64,000 bases of DNA, taken from NCBI GenBank assembly GCA_009777345.1, contig WRMB01000009.1, positions 1 through 64,000 on the forward strand. Direction: 5' to 3'. Below are positions 43,373 through 52,342 of this stretch, in pieces. Made by a program: the position numbers and the translations under genes. Within the stretch, counting starts at the first letter, position 1, and each line of letters opens with the position of its first letter. The notes beneath the pieces were generated by a model. That model did not search any database and was not told the DNA's origin. It saw only the letters and a program-made list of their open reading frames with translations. Origin of the DNA: Micrococcales bacterium (GTDB lineage: Bacteria > Actinomycetota > Actinomycetes > Actinomycetales > Cellulomonadaceae).

Positions 43373-44311
43373 TCAGACCAGGTAGGCCGCGGTGACGGCC
43401 AGGAAGGCCAGGGCGAACGACCCGGCCAGCAGCTCGGGTACGCGGAACAGCCGCAGCTTGGCCAGCCCGATCTCGGCGGCACCGAGCACCGCGGCCAGCA
43501 GAGCGGTCTTGGTCACGACGGCCAGCGTCCCGACCAGCAGGGCCAGCGCCGTGGTACTGGTCGCGATGCCCCAGGGGGCGACCAGGTTCACCACCAGGGC
43601 CAGCAGCACGGTCAGCCGCAGCCACGAGGCCAGCTCGATCCGGGCCAGGTCCCGGCCGGACGCCTCCAGCACCATGGCCTCGTGGACCATGGTCAGCTCC
43701 AGGTGGGTGGACGGGTTGTCCACCGGCAGCCGACCGGTCTCGGCGACGACCACCACGGCCAGCGCCGCGACGGCCAGCAGCCCGCCGGGGGAGGCGATCG
43801 ACGTCAGGTCCTCGTGCCGGGCGCCGACGATATCGCCCAGGGCCGAGCTGTCCACGGGCACGCTCAGCGCGTACACCGCCAGCAGCACGGTCGGTTCCAC
43901 CAGGGCGGTGATCATCATGTGCCGCGACGATCCCATCCCGCCGAAGGCCGACCCGGCGTCCAGCCCCAGCAGCGCCACCGCCACCGACCCGACCAGCAGC
44001 ACCGACACCACGACGAACAGGTCCCCCGGCACGTCGGGCAGCGCCTGGGTCGTGACCACGGGCACCAGGGCGGCGACCACCAGGGACGACGCCACGAGCA
44101 GCACCGGCGCCGCCCGGGTGACCCAGCTGGTGCCGGAGGCCTGGAGGGGACGCTTGGCGAACAGCTTGCGCAGGTCCCGGTAGGGCTGGAGCACCCCAGC
44201 CCCGACCCGTCCTTCGAGCCGGGCCCGGACCTGCCGGGTCACCCCGGCCACCCCCGGTGCGGCGGCCACCACCACGCACACCTGGAGCAGAATCGCTACC
44301 GCCGCGCTCAC
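43373..44311 (-). CDS. Membrane subunit NuoH/HyfC-like
   Basis: The 312-residue protein has about eight membrane helices and the NuoH/HycD signature GRVGAGVLQPYRDLRKLF plus the loop VAETGRLPVDNPSTHLELTMVHEAM, which holds the acidic residues at the quinone channel. It corresponds to HycD (Rv0084). The GTG start overlaps the stop of the PknG-like gene (GTGA, 44308-44311), so kinase and subunit are translated in tandem. Confidence 0.92.
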   Translation of the reverse strand: MSAAVAILLQVCVVVAAAPGVAGVTRQVRARLEGRVGAGVLQPYRDLRKLFAKRPLQASGTSWVTRAAPVLLVASSLVVAALVPVVTTQALPDVPGDLFVVVSVLLVGSVAVALLGLDAGSAFGGMGSSRHMMITALVEPTVLLAVYALSVPVDSSALGDIVGARHEDLTSIASPGGLLAVAALAVVVVAETGRLPVDNPSTHLELTMVHEAMVLEASGRDLARIELASWLRLTVLLALVVNLVAPWGIATSTTALALLVGTLAVVTKTALLAAVLGAAEIGLAKLRLFRVPELLAGSFALAFLAVTAAYLV

Positions 44312-46359
44312 TGGTTCGTCCCTCCGACGACCTTCTGACGGACGGCCTGCCGGTGCAGCGCGGTCCGCAGGTGCAGGTTGGTCTCCACGATCTGGGTGCG
44401 CATGGTCTGGACCTGGGCGTAGGCGGCCTGGGTGGGGCTGACCAGGTCGAGGGCGGCCAGCGCCCCGTCGGTGTCACCCCGACGCTGCCGGATGCGGGCC
44501 AGGCCGAACGCGGCCGGGCTGGTGTAGGCCGTGTCGGTGGCGGCGCACACCTGGTACAGCGACTCGGCCACCTGCAGCTCGTCGGACAGCTCGCAGGCCG
44601 TGGCCAGGGCCAGCTTGGGCGCCAGCTCGCCGGGGACCTGCCCGTACACGGCGTTGAACGACGCCCGGGCGGCCAGCACGTCGCCGGAGTCCAGCCCTGA
44701 CAGGCCAGACAGCCACATGGCGCGCCAGTCCCACGGGTCCAGGTCCAGCCACCGGTCGAGAACCATCTGGGCGAGGCGGGACCATTTCTCCGCGTCTTCC
44801 GGCGTTCCCGCCGCCCAGAAGCCCCACCACCCGTCCGCATTGCGCGAGTACACCGTCTTGGTCGACTCCTGGTGACGGCCCTTGGCCGCAGCGGCGACAG
44901 CCGTCTGGGCCTGGGCCAGCAGCACCGCCGGGGTGGTCTGGGGCGCCTGGGTCAGGGTCTCGAACCGTCGTCCGGGGGAGTCGACGGTTACCCCGGTCAG
45001 CCAGGTGTGCATCGGGTCGTGGTCGTCGGTGCGCAGCGGCGGCAGCTCAGTAGCCCGCAACGGTCGGTCGGCCACGTCGGCGGTCGGGGACCCGAACAGC
45101 AGCGACGTGGTGGTACCCCGGGCGGCGCGGTCCAGGCCCCGGTCGGTGGCCACGACCTCGCGCAGCACACCGAGCATCTGGACCCGCAGCTCGTCGACGC
45201 TGGCGAACCGGTCGTCGGGGTTCAGAGCGCAGGCTTTGGCCAGCAGGTGGTAGAACGAGTCGTACCGGACCAGCACCGGGTGCTGGCCCACCGGCGGCAG
45301 CGTCGTGGCGTAGGTCGTGGTGTTGCCCTTGAAGTCCAGGACCAAGGTGGCCAGGGTGCGACCGATGGTGAAGATGTCCGAGGCCACCGACGGGCCGTCC
45401 GTCGGGACCTCGGGCGCCTGGTAGCCGACGGTCCCGAAGACGGCTGAGGTGTCGTCGTCGGCGCGGCGGACTCCACCCAGGTCGATGAGCGTGACTCTTT
45501 CGTCCTCGCTGATGAGGTTGGCGGGTTTGAAGTCGCAGTACAGCAAGCCTCGTTCGTGCAGGTACCGGACCGCGGGCAGGATCTCCAGCACGTACGCCAG
45601 GGCCCGGTCCACCGGCAGCGGGTCGACCCGTCCGGCGGCCCGGCAGCGTTCGGCCAGGATCTGCGCCAGCGACTTGCCGCCGACCCAGTCCATGACGATG
45701 TAGCCCTGCCCGGCGAACGTCACGAAGTTGTGGACCTGCACGATCTCGGGGTGCTCGACCGTGGCTAGGAACTGCCGTTCGGCGACGGCCGCGGCCACCA
45801 GGTCGGGGTCGCCGGAGTTGAGCAGGCCCTTGAGGACGACCGGCCGGTCCGACAGGTTACGGTCCTTGGCCAGGTAGATCCAGCCCATGCCGCCGTGCGC
45901 CAGGGGCCCGACCACCTGGTACTGCCCGACCATGTCACCAGCGACCAGCGTCGGGCGGAAGTCGAACCGGGTACCGCACGCGGCGCAGAACCCTTCTACC
46001 CGCCCGGGGTCCCCGTCCTGCCCCTGCCCGACCAGGTTCCGGCAGGCCGGGCACACCCGGTGGTGCGCGGGCACCACCGGGTCGGCCATCACCGTCGACC
46101 ACGGGTCGCCCACCGGGGTGGGCGGGACCGTGGTCAGCCCCGCGCCCAGCTGTCGGCCGCGCAGCCGGGCCAGGGCCGGGCCTGTCCGCCGGGCCCGACC
46201 AGAACCAGGCCGGGCCGAACCGAACGCCTGGACCGCCAGCCGCGCCGGACTCGGAGACCCGACCGCACCAGCCGGGGCGCCGCACACGTCGCAGTACCCG
46301 TCCTCGACCGTCCCAGCGCAGCCCGGCATGCCGCAGCCGACCACCAGCGAGGCTTTCAC
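44308..46359 (-). CDS. PknG-type cytoplasmic Ser/Thr kinase embedded in the complex-I-like operon
   Basis: The 683-residue protein has a first Cys cluster at its start (CGMPGCAGTVEDGYCDVCG), a rubredoxin-like CPAC...FCAACG pair, a PknG kinase domain (GPLAHGGMGWIYLAKD, VVLKGLL, catalytic YCDFKPANL in place of HRD, DLGG for DFG) and a C-terminal TPR region. This domain order defines PknG, a soluble kinase that regulates 2-oxoglutarate metabolism through GarA in mycobacteria. The GTG at 46359 is chosen because the first Cys cluster follows at once. The gene lies between HyfB-like and HyfC-like genes, an unusual location, and its stop overlaps the latter. A long hairpin lies just upstream. Confidence 0.9.
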   Translation of the reverse strand: MKASLVVGCGMPGCAGTVEDGYCDVCGAPAGAVGSPSPARLAVQAFGSARPGSGRARRTGPALARLRGRQLGAGLTTVPPTPVGDPWSTVMADPVVPAHHRVCPACRNLVGQGQDGDPGRVEGFCAACGTRFDFRPTLVAGDMVGQYQVVGPLAHGGMGWIYLAKDRNLSDRPVVLKGLLNSGDPDLVAAAVAERQFLATVEHPEIVQVHNFVTFAGQGYIVMDWVGGKSLAQILAERCRAAGRVDPLPVDRALAYVLEILPAVRYLHERGLLYCDFKPANLISEDERVTLIDLGGVRRADDDTSAVFGTVGYQAPEVPTDGPSVASDIFTIGRTLATLVLDFKGNTTTYATTLPPVGQHPVLVRYDSFYHLLAKACALNPDDRFASVDELRVQMLGVLREVVATDRGLDRAARGTTTSLLFGSPTADVADRPLRATELPPLRTDDHDPMHTWLTGVTVDSPGRRFETLTQAPQTTPAVLLAQAQTAVAAAAKGRHQESTKTVYSRNADGWWGFWAAGTPEDAEKWSRLAQMVLDRWLDLDPWDWRAMWLSGLSGLDSGDVLAARASFNAVYGQVPGELAPKLALATACELSDELQVAESLYQVCAATDTAYTSPAAFGLARIRQRRGDTDGALAALDLVSPTQAAYAQVQTMRTQIVETNLHLRTALHRQAVRQKVVGGTNQ

Positions 46360-46407
46360 GACACCACCACCACCAGCCCCCCATCGCGGGCCGATAAGTG
46401 CGCGGCG

Positions 46408-46469
46408 GTTCGTGGGTTCCACGCCGTTCCACCGTTTTGAGACGGTGGAACGGCGTGGAACCCACGAAC
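46408..46469. repeat. Perfect 28-bp hairpin between hyfB-like and pknG-like genes
   Basis: Arms 46408-46435 and 46442-46469 pair perfectly around a six-base loop. Each arm contains GTTCCAC twice. It lies inside the leftward operon, 20 bp after the HyfB-like stop and 48 bp before the kinase start. Confidence 0.93.
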
Positions 46470-46489
46470 TGGGATCAGCACCGGGCGCT

Positions 46490-48499
46490 TCACGACACCA
46501 CCACCAGCACGACGACCAGGGCGGCCAGGGCGAAGCCTAGGTAGCGCTGCAGCGAGCCGTTCTGCACCCGACGGGCGGCGTCGGCCAGCCGGTCGGCCGC
46601 CCGGATGACCGGCCGGTAGGCCCGCTCCTCGACGACGTCGCCGATCTGCTGGCTGTACCGCACCTGCTCGGCCAGGAAACGGGACTCGGCGACGTGGTCC
46701 ACCTGCACGTCCCGGCCGGGCCGCACCGCGTCGTCGAACACCCGGGTCAGGGGCTCGGCGTAGGAGGTCGCGGTGTACTGGGTGCGCGCGGAGTCCCGGA
46801 CCTGCCCGCAGCCCCAGGCGGGTACCTCGGTGGTGCGCGGCACCCGTTCGGCCACGGCCGCGGTGACCGCCAGCACCGGCAGCGTGACCAGCGCCGCCAG
46901 CAGGGTCAGCGCCACCGGGTTGAGGACGGCACCGAGCGGGCCGAGGTCGACCCCGGCCGTCCCGGTGGTGGTGATACCGCTGCCGTCGACGATGCCCGCG
47001 AGCCCCCGGGCGACCGGTCCAGGCACCATCCCCAGCGCTATGACGACGAGACTTCCGACGACCATCGCCGCCCTCATCGACAGGTGCGCCTCGCCAGGCT
47101 CTGCTCTGGGCGCCTTCTCGGGGGCCGGATTACCCCGCGGTCGGGCCAGGAACCCGATCCCGTAGGCCTTGACGAACGTCATTAGGGCCAGCCCGGCGGT
47201 CAGGGCGATCACCGCCAGCGCCAGCGGGGCGGTGACGGCCACGACCGGGTCGTCGGCGTGACCCCCGGCCAGCAGGGCCTGCAGCAGCATCCACTCGGCG
47301 ACGAAACCGCCGGTCACCGGCAGGGCGGCGGCCCCCAGCGCGGCCACACCGAAAGCCCCGGCGGTCCACGGCATGGTGCGGGTCAGCCCGCCCAGCCGGT
47401 CCAGGTCGTGCTCCCCGGTGGCCTGCTGCACCGCTCCGGCGGCCAGGAAGGCGACGGACTTGAACGCGGCGTGCCCCAGGGCCAGGAACAGGCAGGCCAC
47501 CAGCGCGACGTGCGCCGCCGCGTCCAGCCCCGCCTCCCGGTACAGCGCGGCCAGGCCCAGGGCCAGCACCATCAGCCCCAGGTTCTCCGCCGTGGAGTAG
47601 GCCAGCAGCCGCCTCAGGTGGGTCGTCACCGCAGCCTGCACGATACCGCTCACCGCGGAGACCCCGCCCAGCGCGACGAGCACCAGCGCCCACCAGCGCG
47701 GCCCGTCGGGCAGCAGCGTCCACACCACCAGGACCAGCCCGTACAGCCCGGCCTTGGGCGCCACCGACATCAGCCCCGCGGAGTGCGCCGGGACGACCGG
47801 GTACACCTTGGGCAGCCAGACGTGCAGCGGTACCAGCCCGGCCTTGGTGGCGAACCCGAGGGTGAGCAGGCCAAAGGCCAGGTCAGCGGTCCACCCGGTG
47901 GGCGCGGCGGCGGCGATACCGGCCAGGTCGGTGGTCCCGGTCGCCGCGGCCAGCACCGCGAACCCGGCCGCCACCGCGACGAACGAGACATGGGTCAGCA
48001 CCGCGTACCAGGTCCCGGCCGAACGGGCCGCCGCGCTGGTGGCGCGGTCGGCACAAGCCTGGTCGGCGAGCACCAGCACCGCCGAGGCCCCGGCCATGAC
48101 CTCCCAGGCCACGAGGAACCCGACGACGTCCGCCGCCGCGGGCACACCGAGCAGCCCGAACAGGAAGACGACGAAGGCCGCCCACTGGGTGCGCGAGGCG
48201 GCAGCTCCATGGGCAGAGCCGATCCCGTACACCGCGGCCAGCGTCCCCACTCCTGCGACCAGGGCGACGAACAGCCCGCCCAGCGCGGTCGGCCCGTACG
48301 TCAGGTCCGCTACCTGGGTGCTGATCCGCAGCGTGCCCTGCGCCCCGCCGGTCGCGGCCAGCCCGGTGACCAGCCCCGTCACCCCCAGGGCGGCGGCCAG
48401 CGTCCCGACCGCGGGCGAACGCCACCGGGTCGGCACCACCAGCGCCGCGGCGACGCCCACCCCGGCGAGCACCACCTGGAGGACCAGCCCGACGGTCAC
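46490..48499 (-). CDS. Proton-channel-type membrane subunit (HyfB/NuoL-like)
   Basis: The 669-residue protein has about 16 membrane helices and the antiporter-subunit signatures: FLVAWEVMAGASAVLVL with the key glutamate, GFATKAGLVPLHVWLPKVYP with the proton-path lysine, and YSTAENLGLMVLALG. It corresponds to Rv0083. GTG at 48499 (or TTG at 48502) follows GGGAGG, which itself lies in the left arm of a 159-bp inverted repeat. Together with HyfF-like it should form the ion-translocating arm. Confidence 0.9.
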   Translation of the reverse strand: MTVGLVLQVVLAGVGVAAALVVPTRWRSPAVGTLAAALGVTGLVTGLAATGGAQGTLRISTQVADLTYGPTALGGLFVALVAGVGTLAAVYGIGSAHGAAASRTQWAAFVVFLFGLLGVPAAADVVGFLVAWEVMAGASAVLVLADQACADRATSAAARSAGTWYAVLTHVSFVAVAAGFAVLAAATGTTDLAGIAAAAPTGWTADLAFGLLTLGFATKAGLVPLHVWLPKVYPVVPAHSAGLMSVAPKAGLYGLVLVVWTLLPDGPRWWALVLVALGGVSAVSGIVQAAVTTHLRRLLAYSTAENLGLMVLALGLAALYREAGLDAAAHVALVACLFLALGHAAFKSVAFLAAGAVQQATGEHDLDRLGGLTRTMPWTAGAFGVAALGAAALPVTGGFVAEWMLLQALLAGGHADDPVVAVTAPLALAVIALTAGLALMTFVKAYGIGFLARPRGNPAPEKAPRAEPGEAHLSMRAAMVVGSLVVIALGMVPGPVARGLAGIVDGSGITTTGTAGVDLGPLGAVLNPVALTLLAALVTLPVLAVTAAVAERVPRTTEVPAWGCGQVRDSARTQYTATSYAEPLTRVFDDAVRPGRDVQVDHVAESRFLAEQVRYSQQIGDVVEERAYRPVIRAADRLADAARRVQNGSLQRYLGFALAALVVVLVVVS

Positions 48500-48500
48500 C

Positions 48501-48659
48501 AAGGCGTGCCTCCCATCTCGGTGTGCCAGCGAGGCGTGTCTGGTGCGTGCGCTCGCAAGGCGGAGAAGGAGTGTCGCACTGGAGGTGCGGCCGACGACGA
48601 CAACTCAGGCGAGTGCGTGACAGACGTGCCGTCGCGCAGCGGGATGGGAGGCACGCCTT
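48501..48659. repeat. Imperfect 159-bp inverted repeat between hyfI-like and hyfB-like genes
   Basis: The outer 17 bp (48501-48517 and 48643-48659) are perfectly complementary (AAGGCGTGCCTCCCATC) and pairing continues imperfectly inward for about 50 bp per arm. The left arm holds the ribosome-binding site of the hyfB-like gene, so folding of the mRNA could mask it. Confidence 0.75.
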
Positions 48660-48662
48660 ATG

Positions 48663-49151
48663 TCACCGCCCCGTCACCGAGCGCAGCGCGGCGACGATCG
48701 CCTCGGGTCGCGGTGGGCACCCGGGGACGGTGACGTCCACGCCCACCACGTCGGCCACCGTCCCGGCCACCCCGTGCCCGGCACACACCGGCCCGACGCC
48801 CAGCGCGCAGTCCCCGCAGGCGATGACCACCTTCGGGTCCGGCGTGGCGGCGTGGGTCAGCCGCAACGGTTGGGCCATGTTGTGGGTCACCGCCCCGGTG
48901 ACCAGCAGCGCGTCGGCGTGCCGGGGGGAGGCGACCAGCCGGGCACCGTACCGCTCGGCGTCGTAGACCGGGCCGAAAGCCGCCCCGATCTCGATCTCGC
49001 ACCCGTTGCACGACCCTGCGTCCACGTGCCGCACCTGCACCGAACCGCGCAGCGCGGCCGGTATCCCGGGCGCCGGGTCCGGTGCGGGCGGTGCCGGTTC
49101 GGCGATCTTGCCGGTACGGGCCATGAGACGGCCCAGTGCGACGGTGCTCAC
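48663..49151 (-). CDS. Fe-S small subunit (NuoB/HyfI-like)
   Basis: The 162-residue protein keeps the ligands of the proximal 4Fe-4S cluster: CNGC in DAGSCNGCEIEIG, the cysteine in IACGDCALG and the PGCPPRPEAIV motif. It corresponds to Rv0082 and is the first gene of the operon. GTG at 49151 (VSTVALGRLM) is the likely start; ATG at 49124 is possible. It passes electrons to a quinone or other acceptor beside the large subunit; no formate dehydrogenase or ferredoxin subunit is encoded in the window. Confidence 0.9.
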   Translation of the reverse strand: MSTVALGRLMARTGKIAEPAPPAPDPAPGIPAALRGSVQVRHVDAGSCNGCEIEIGAAFGPVYDAERYGARLVASPRHADALLVTGAVTHNMAQPLRLTHAATPDPKVVIACGDCALGVGPVCAGHGVAGTVADVVGVDVTVPGCPPRPEAIVAALRSVTGR

Positions 49152-49352
49152 GGTGTCGTGGGGGACGGCATGACGAAGACCTCTGGGGACCGCTCGTGCA
49201 GGTGACAAGGGAGACGATAGGGCATCGCGGGGCCGTCCCGCGGCCGAACGGCCGGGTCAGAACGACGCGAGGTACGGGCGATCGGGTCAAAGATCGGCCT
49301 CCGACAGTGGGACGATGAGCACCACAAGGCCCGACGAGCACGAGGAGCAGGT

Positions 49353-50258
49353 GTGGACGACCAGCCAGGGAAGAAGGTGTGCGACGCCGTGGCGTGGCCG
49401 GTCGGGGCGGTGCTGCTGGTGGTCGGCGCGGTCCTCATGTGGGGCTACGAGCTGTTCACGGTGGCGTCGCACAGGGTCGTCGTGGTCAGCGGGTTCGTCT
49501 GTGCGGTCGCCGCCATCGTGGTGGTCATGTTCGCACCGACGGACCAACCGACGCACGACCCTGACCCGGACGACCCCGACCCGGACGACCGAGACCCGGA
49601 CGGCTCGGACGACCCCGACCTGGACGTGGACGACCTAGGTCTGGACGACCTGGACGACCCCGACCTGCTGCGCCCGTCGACCCCGGCCTGGCGGCGGCGC
49701 ACCGCGACCGAGATGCTGGTCTCCGGGGTCCTCGGGATCTACGCGGCGTTCGTGCTGTCCATCGACGCCTGGCTGCTGGCGAAGAACCCGGACCGGGACC
49801 TGGCCTGCAACATCTCCCAGGTCATCAGCTGCGGCAAGGTGGCAGGCAGCTGGCAGGCCGAGCTGCTCAGCTTCCCCAACGCCTTCCTGGGCATCTTGTT
49901 CGAGTCGGTGGTGCTGACCGTCTCCATCGCCCTGGTGGCCGGGGTGGCGTTCCCGCGCTGGTTCATGCGCGGCGTCCAGGCCCTGTACACGGTGGCGCTG
50001 CTCTTCGCGGTGTGGCTGTTCACCCAGTCGTACTTCGTCATCCACGCCCTGTGCCCGTGGTGCCTGCTCATCACCTTCACCACGGTCCTGGTCTGGGCGG
50101 GCCTGACCCGCATCAACATCCGCGACGGCCACCTGCCCACCAGCCCCGCCGTCCGCCGCTTCGTCGTCACCACCACCTACTGGTACTTCGTCGTCGTGGT
50201 GTGCGCCGTCATCGTCGCGATGATCCTCGGCAGGTACGGCACCAGCCTGGTCGACTGA
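49353..50258 (+). CDS. VKOR-family disulfide-forming oxidoreductase with Asp-rich insert
   Basis: The 301-residue protein has two N-terminal helices, then a very acidic segment of DPDPDD-like repeats (about 66-105), then a canonical VKOR domain with loop cysteines C152 and C160 (ACNISQVISCGKV) and the CXXC active site C234-C237 (ALCPWC) and four helices. VKOR homologues reoxidise DsbA-like partners using quinone, driving disulfide formation outside the membrane. AGGAG precedes the GTG start at 49353. No DsbA gene is adjacent. It is divergent from the complex-I-like operon. Confidence 0.9.
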   Translation: MDDQPGKKVCDAVAWPVGAVLLVVGAVLMWGYELFTVASHRVVVVSGFVCAVAAIVVVMFAPTDQPTHDPDPDDPDPDDRDPDGSDDPDLDVDDLGLDDLDDPDLLRPSTPAWRRRTATEMLVSGVLGIYAAFVLSIDAWLLAKNPDRDLACNISQVISCGKVAGSWQAELLSFPNAFLGILFESVVLTVSIALVAGVAFPRWFMRGVQALYTVALLFAVWLFTQSYFVIHALCPWCLLITFTTVLVWAGLTRINIRDGHLPTSPAVRRFVVTTTYWYFVVVVCAVIVAMILGRYGTSLVD

Positions 50259-50295
50259 CACCGGGTGGTCGGGGCGGAACGCCCTCGGGTCGTCG

Positions 50296-50301
50296 TAGGT
50301 T
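50296..50301 (+). promoter_or_regulatory. -10 hexamer (TAGGTT) for the histidine kinase gene
   Basis: TAGGTT ends 6 nt before the ATG at 50308 and there is no ribosome-binding site. Confidence 0.5.
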
Positions 50302-50307
50302 ATTGGT

Positions 50308-51660
50308 ATGCCTGTTCTTGCCGAGCCACGGTCCGTCGCCCAGGAGCATGCCGGGCCGGGGCCCGACCTGCCGGATCCTGACCTGCTGGTCGACCCGGAC
50401 TCGCCCGGGTGGGTACGGGCGTCGGTGACGTCTGCCCAGCTCAGGAACGACGTGGCCCTGGCCCTGGGCCTGTTCGCGCTGGCGGTCGTGGAGTGGGTGC
50501 TCCTCGAGTCGTTGTACGCCGCGGTGAGCAAGCTGCCGGGCTGGGCCGTGGTGCTGGTCATCACTGCGCACACGGTGCCGCTGCTCGCGCGTCGTCGCTA
50601 TCCCGGGACGGTGCTCCTCGTGGTCACCGTGGCGCAGCTCGTCGCGACCGACCGGGAGGTCTACGCCCCGAACCTGCTGCAGGCCGCCTTGGTCGTCGCG
50701 TTCTACACGGTGGGCGCCTGGAGCCCAGGCAGGGTGCGTGCCGTGGTGGTCCGGGTGCTCGCGGTCGTGCTGGGGGTGGGCTGGCTCACCTGGTACTACC
50801 TGTCCAACAGGCGACAGCTGCACCCGGTATACGCGGAGTACCTGGACAGCAACGGTGGGCTGGTCCGCGTCGAGGTGGCCGACGTGCTGGTGGTGATCCT
50901 CGGGAACGCGATCTTCGTCGTCGCCGCCTGGATGTACGGCAACCATGCCTGGGCCTCGGCCCGGAACCGGGACCGGGTGACGTGGCGCACCCGCCAGCTG
51001 GCGCAGGCCCAGCTGCGCGGGGAGCGGCAGGCGGTGGCGCTGGAACGGCTGCGGATCGCCCGGGAGCTGCACGACGCGGTGGCGCACCACGTGGCGGCGA
51101 TGGGGGTGCAGGCCGCGGTGGCCCGGAGGCTGGTGACCAGCGGCCAGGCCGCGCAGGGCGTCGAGTCGCTGGACGTCGTGGAGTCGTCGGCCAAGCGGGC
51201 GGTGGCCGAGCTGGGCCAGATCCTCGGCATGCTGCGCTACCTGGAGACCGACGAGCCGGACGTCGTCAGCCTGGGTGTGGAACGTCTGCCCGCTCTGGTC
51301 ACCGAGGTCCAGGACGCAGGGCTGGTGGTGACCTACGCCGAGGTCGGCGAGCCGCGCGCCCTGCCGGTGCTGGTCTCGCTGGACCTGTACCGGATCGCCC
51401 AGGAGGCGCTGACCAACGCCTGCAAGCACGCCGGTCCTACGGCCAAGGTCGCCGTGCGGCTGCGGTACCTGGACGCCGCCGTGGAGATCGAGGTCTCCGA
51501 CGACGGCGGCGGCGGCCGACCGCTGACGTCCGTGCCGTCCACCGGGCTGGGCCTGGTCGGGATGCGCGAACGGGTCACCGCCGCGGGCGGGACGCTGCAC
51601 GCCGCTCCCCTGTCCCGGGGAGGGTTCGTCGTCCGGGCCTCGCTGCCCGTCCAGACATGA
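50308..51660 (+). CDS. Sensor histidine kinase, NarL-partner (HisKA_3) type
   Basis: The 450-residue protein has about six membrane helices in residues 48-208, then a HisKA_3 dimerisation domain with the phospho-acceptor H255 (RIARELHDAVAHHVAA) and a C-terminal HATPase domain (EALTNACKHAGPT, DDGGGGRP, GLGLVGMRERV). The signal is unknown. It starts at ATG 50308 with leaderless spacing to a -10 hexamer, and the next gene, a LuxR-type response regulator, begins 4 bp after its stop. Confidence 0.92.
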   Translation: MPVLAEPRSVAQEHAGPGPDLPDPDLLVDPDSPGWVRASVTSAQLRNDVALALGLFALAVVEWVLLESLYAAVSKLPGWAVVLVITAHTVPLLARRRYPGTVLLVVTVAQLVATDREVYAPNLLQAALVVAFYTVGAWSPGRVRAVVVRVLAVVLGVGWLTWYYLSNRRQLHPVYAEYLDSNGGLVRVEVADVLVVILGNAIFVVAAWMYGNHAWASARNRDRVTWRTRQLAQAQLRGERQAVALERLRIARELHDAVAHHVAAMGVQAAVARRLVTSGQAAQGVESLDVVESSAKRAVAELGQILGMLRYLETDEPDVVSLGVERLPALVTEVQDAGLVVTYAEVGEPRALPVLVSLDLYRIAQEALTNACKHAGPTAKVAVRLRYLDAAVEIEVSDDGGGGRPLTSVPSTGLGLVGMRERVTAAGGTLHAAPLSRGGFVVRASLPVQT

Positions 51661-51664
51661 GAGG

Positions 51665-52342
51665 GTGACCAGCGTGGACATGACCCAGGAGGCCCCGGTG
51701 CGGGTCGTTGTCGTCGACGACGAGGCGATGATCCGAGCCGGACTGGCGGTCATCCTGTCGACCTTCGACCGCATCGAGGTGGTCGGCGAGGCCGCCGACG
51801 GGCAGGCCGGGGTGGACCTGGTGCGGCAGGTGCAGCCGGACGTGGTGCTCATGGACGTGCAGATGCCGGTGCTCGACGGGCTGGCCGCGACCCGGGCCAT
51901 CGTCGCCGACCCGCGGTGCCACGCGGCGGTCATCGTGCTGACCACGTTCCACCGGGAGGACTACCTGCTCGCGGCGCTGCAGGCCGGGGCGTGCGGGTTC
52001 CTGCTGAAGACCGACGGCCCCGAGCACCTGAGCACCGCGGTGCTGGCCGCCGCGGCCGGGGACGGTCTGCTGTCCCCGGAGGTGACCCGTGAGGTCATCG
52101 CCCGGGCGGTGTCAGCCTGGTCGGTACCTGCCACGGACCTGACGCACCCGTCGCTGACCGAACGGGAGGTCGAGGTGCTGCGCCTGGTCGCCCGGGGCCT
52201 GTCCAACGACGAGATCGCCGCCGAGCTGTTCATCTCGCGCACCACGGTCAAGACCCACGTGTCGAACCTGCTGGCCAAGCTGTCGCTGCGCGACCGGGTC
52301 CAGATCGTCCTGTACGCCTACGAGCACGGCTACGCAGGCTAG
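51665..52342 (+). CDS. LuxR/NarL-family response regulator
   Basis: The 225-residue protein has a receiver domain with phospho-acceptor D64 (VLMDVQMP) and the acidic pocket VVVVDDEAMI, then a LuxR-type helix-turn-helix (LTEREVEVLRLVARGLSNDEIAAELFISRTTVKTHV). It is the partner of the preceding histidine kinase. The start is GTG at 51665 or the internal ATG at 51680 (MTQEAP). Its stop codon shares bases with the fpg stop on the opposite strand. Confidence 0.92.
   Translation: MTSVDMTQEAPVRVVVVDDEAMIRAGLAVILSTFDRIEVVGEAADGQAGVDLVRQVQPDVVLMDVQMPVLDGLAATRAIVADPRCHAAVIVLTTFHREDYLLAALQAGACGFLLKTDGPEHLSTAVLAAAAGDGLLSPEVTREVIARAVSAWSVPATDLTHPSLTEREVEVLRLVARGLSNDEIAAELFISRTTVKTHVSNLLAKLSLRDRVQIVLYAYEHGYAG

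Noticed and set aside
50209..51945. 578-codon minus-strand frame opposite the histidine kinase
   Set aside because: Composition is typical of antisense shadow (His/Arg/Gln rich) and the plus-strand kinase and regulator are clear.
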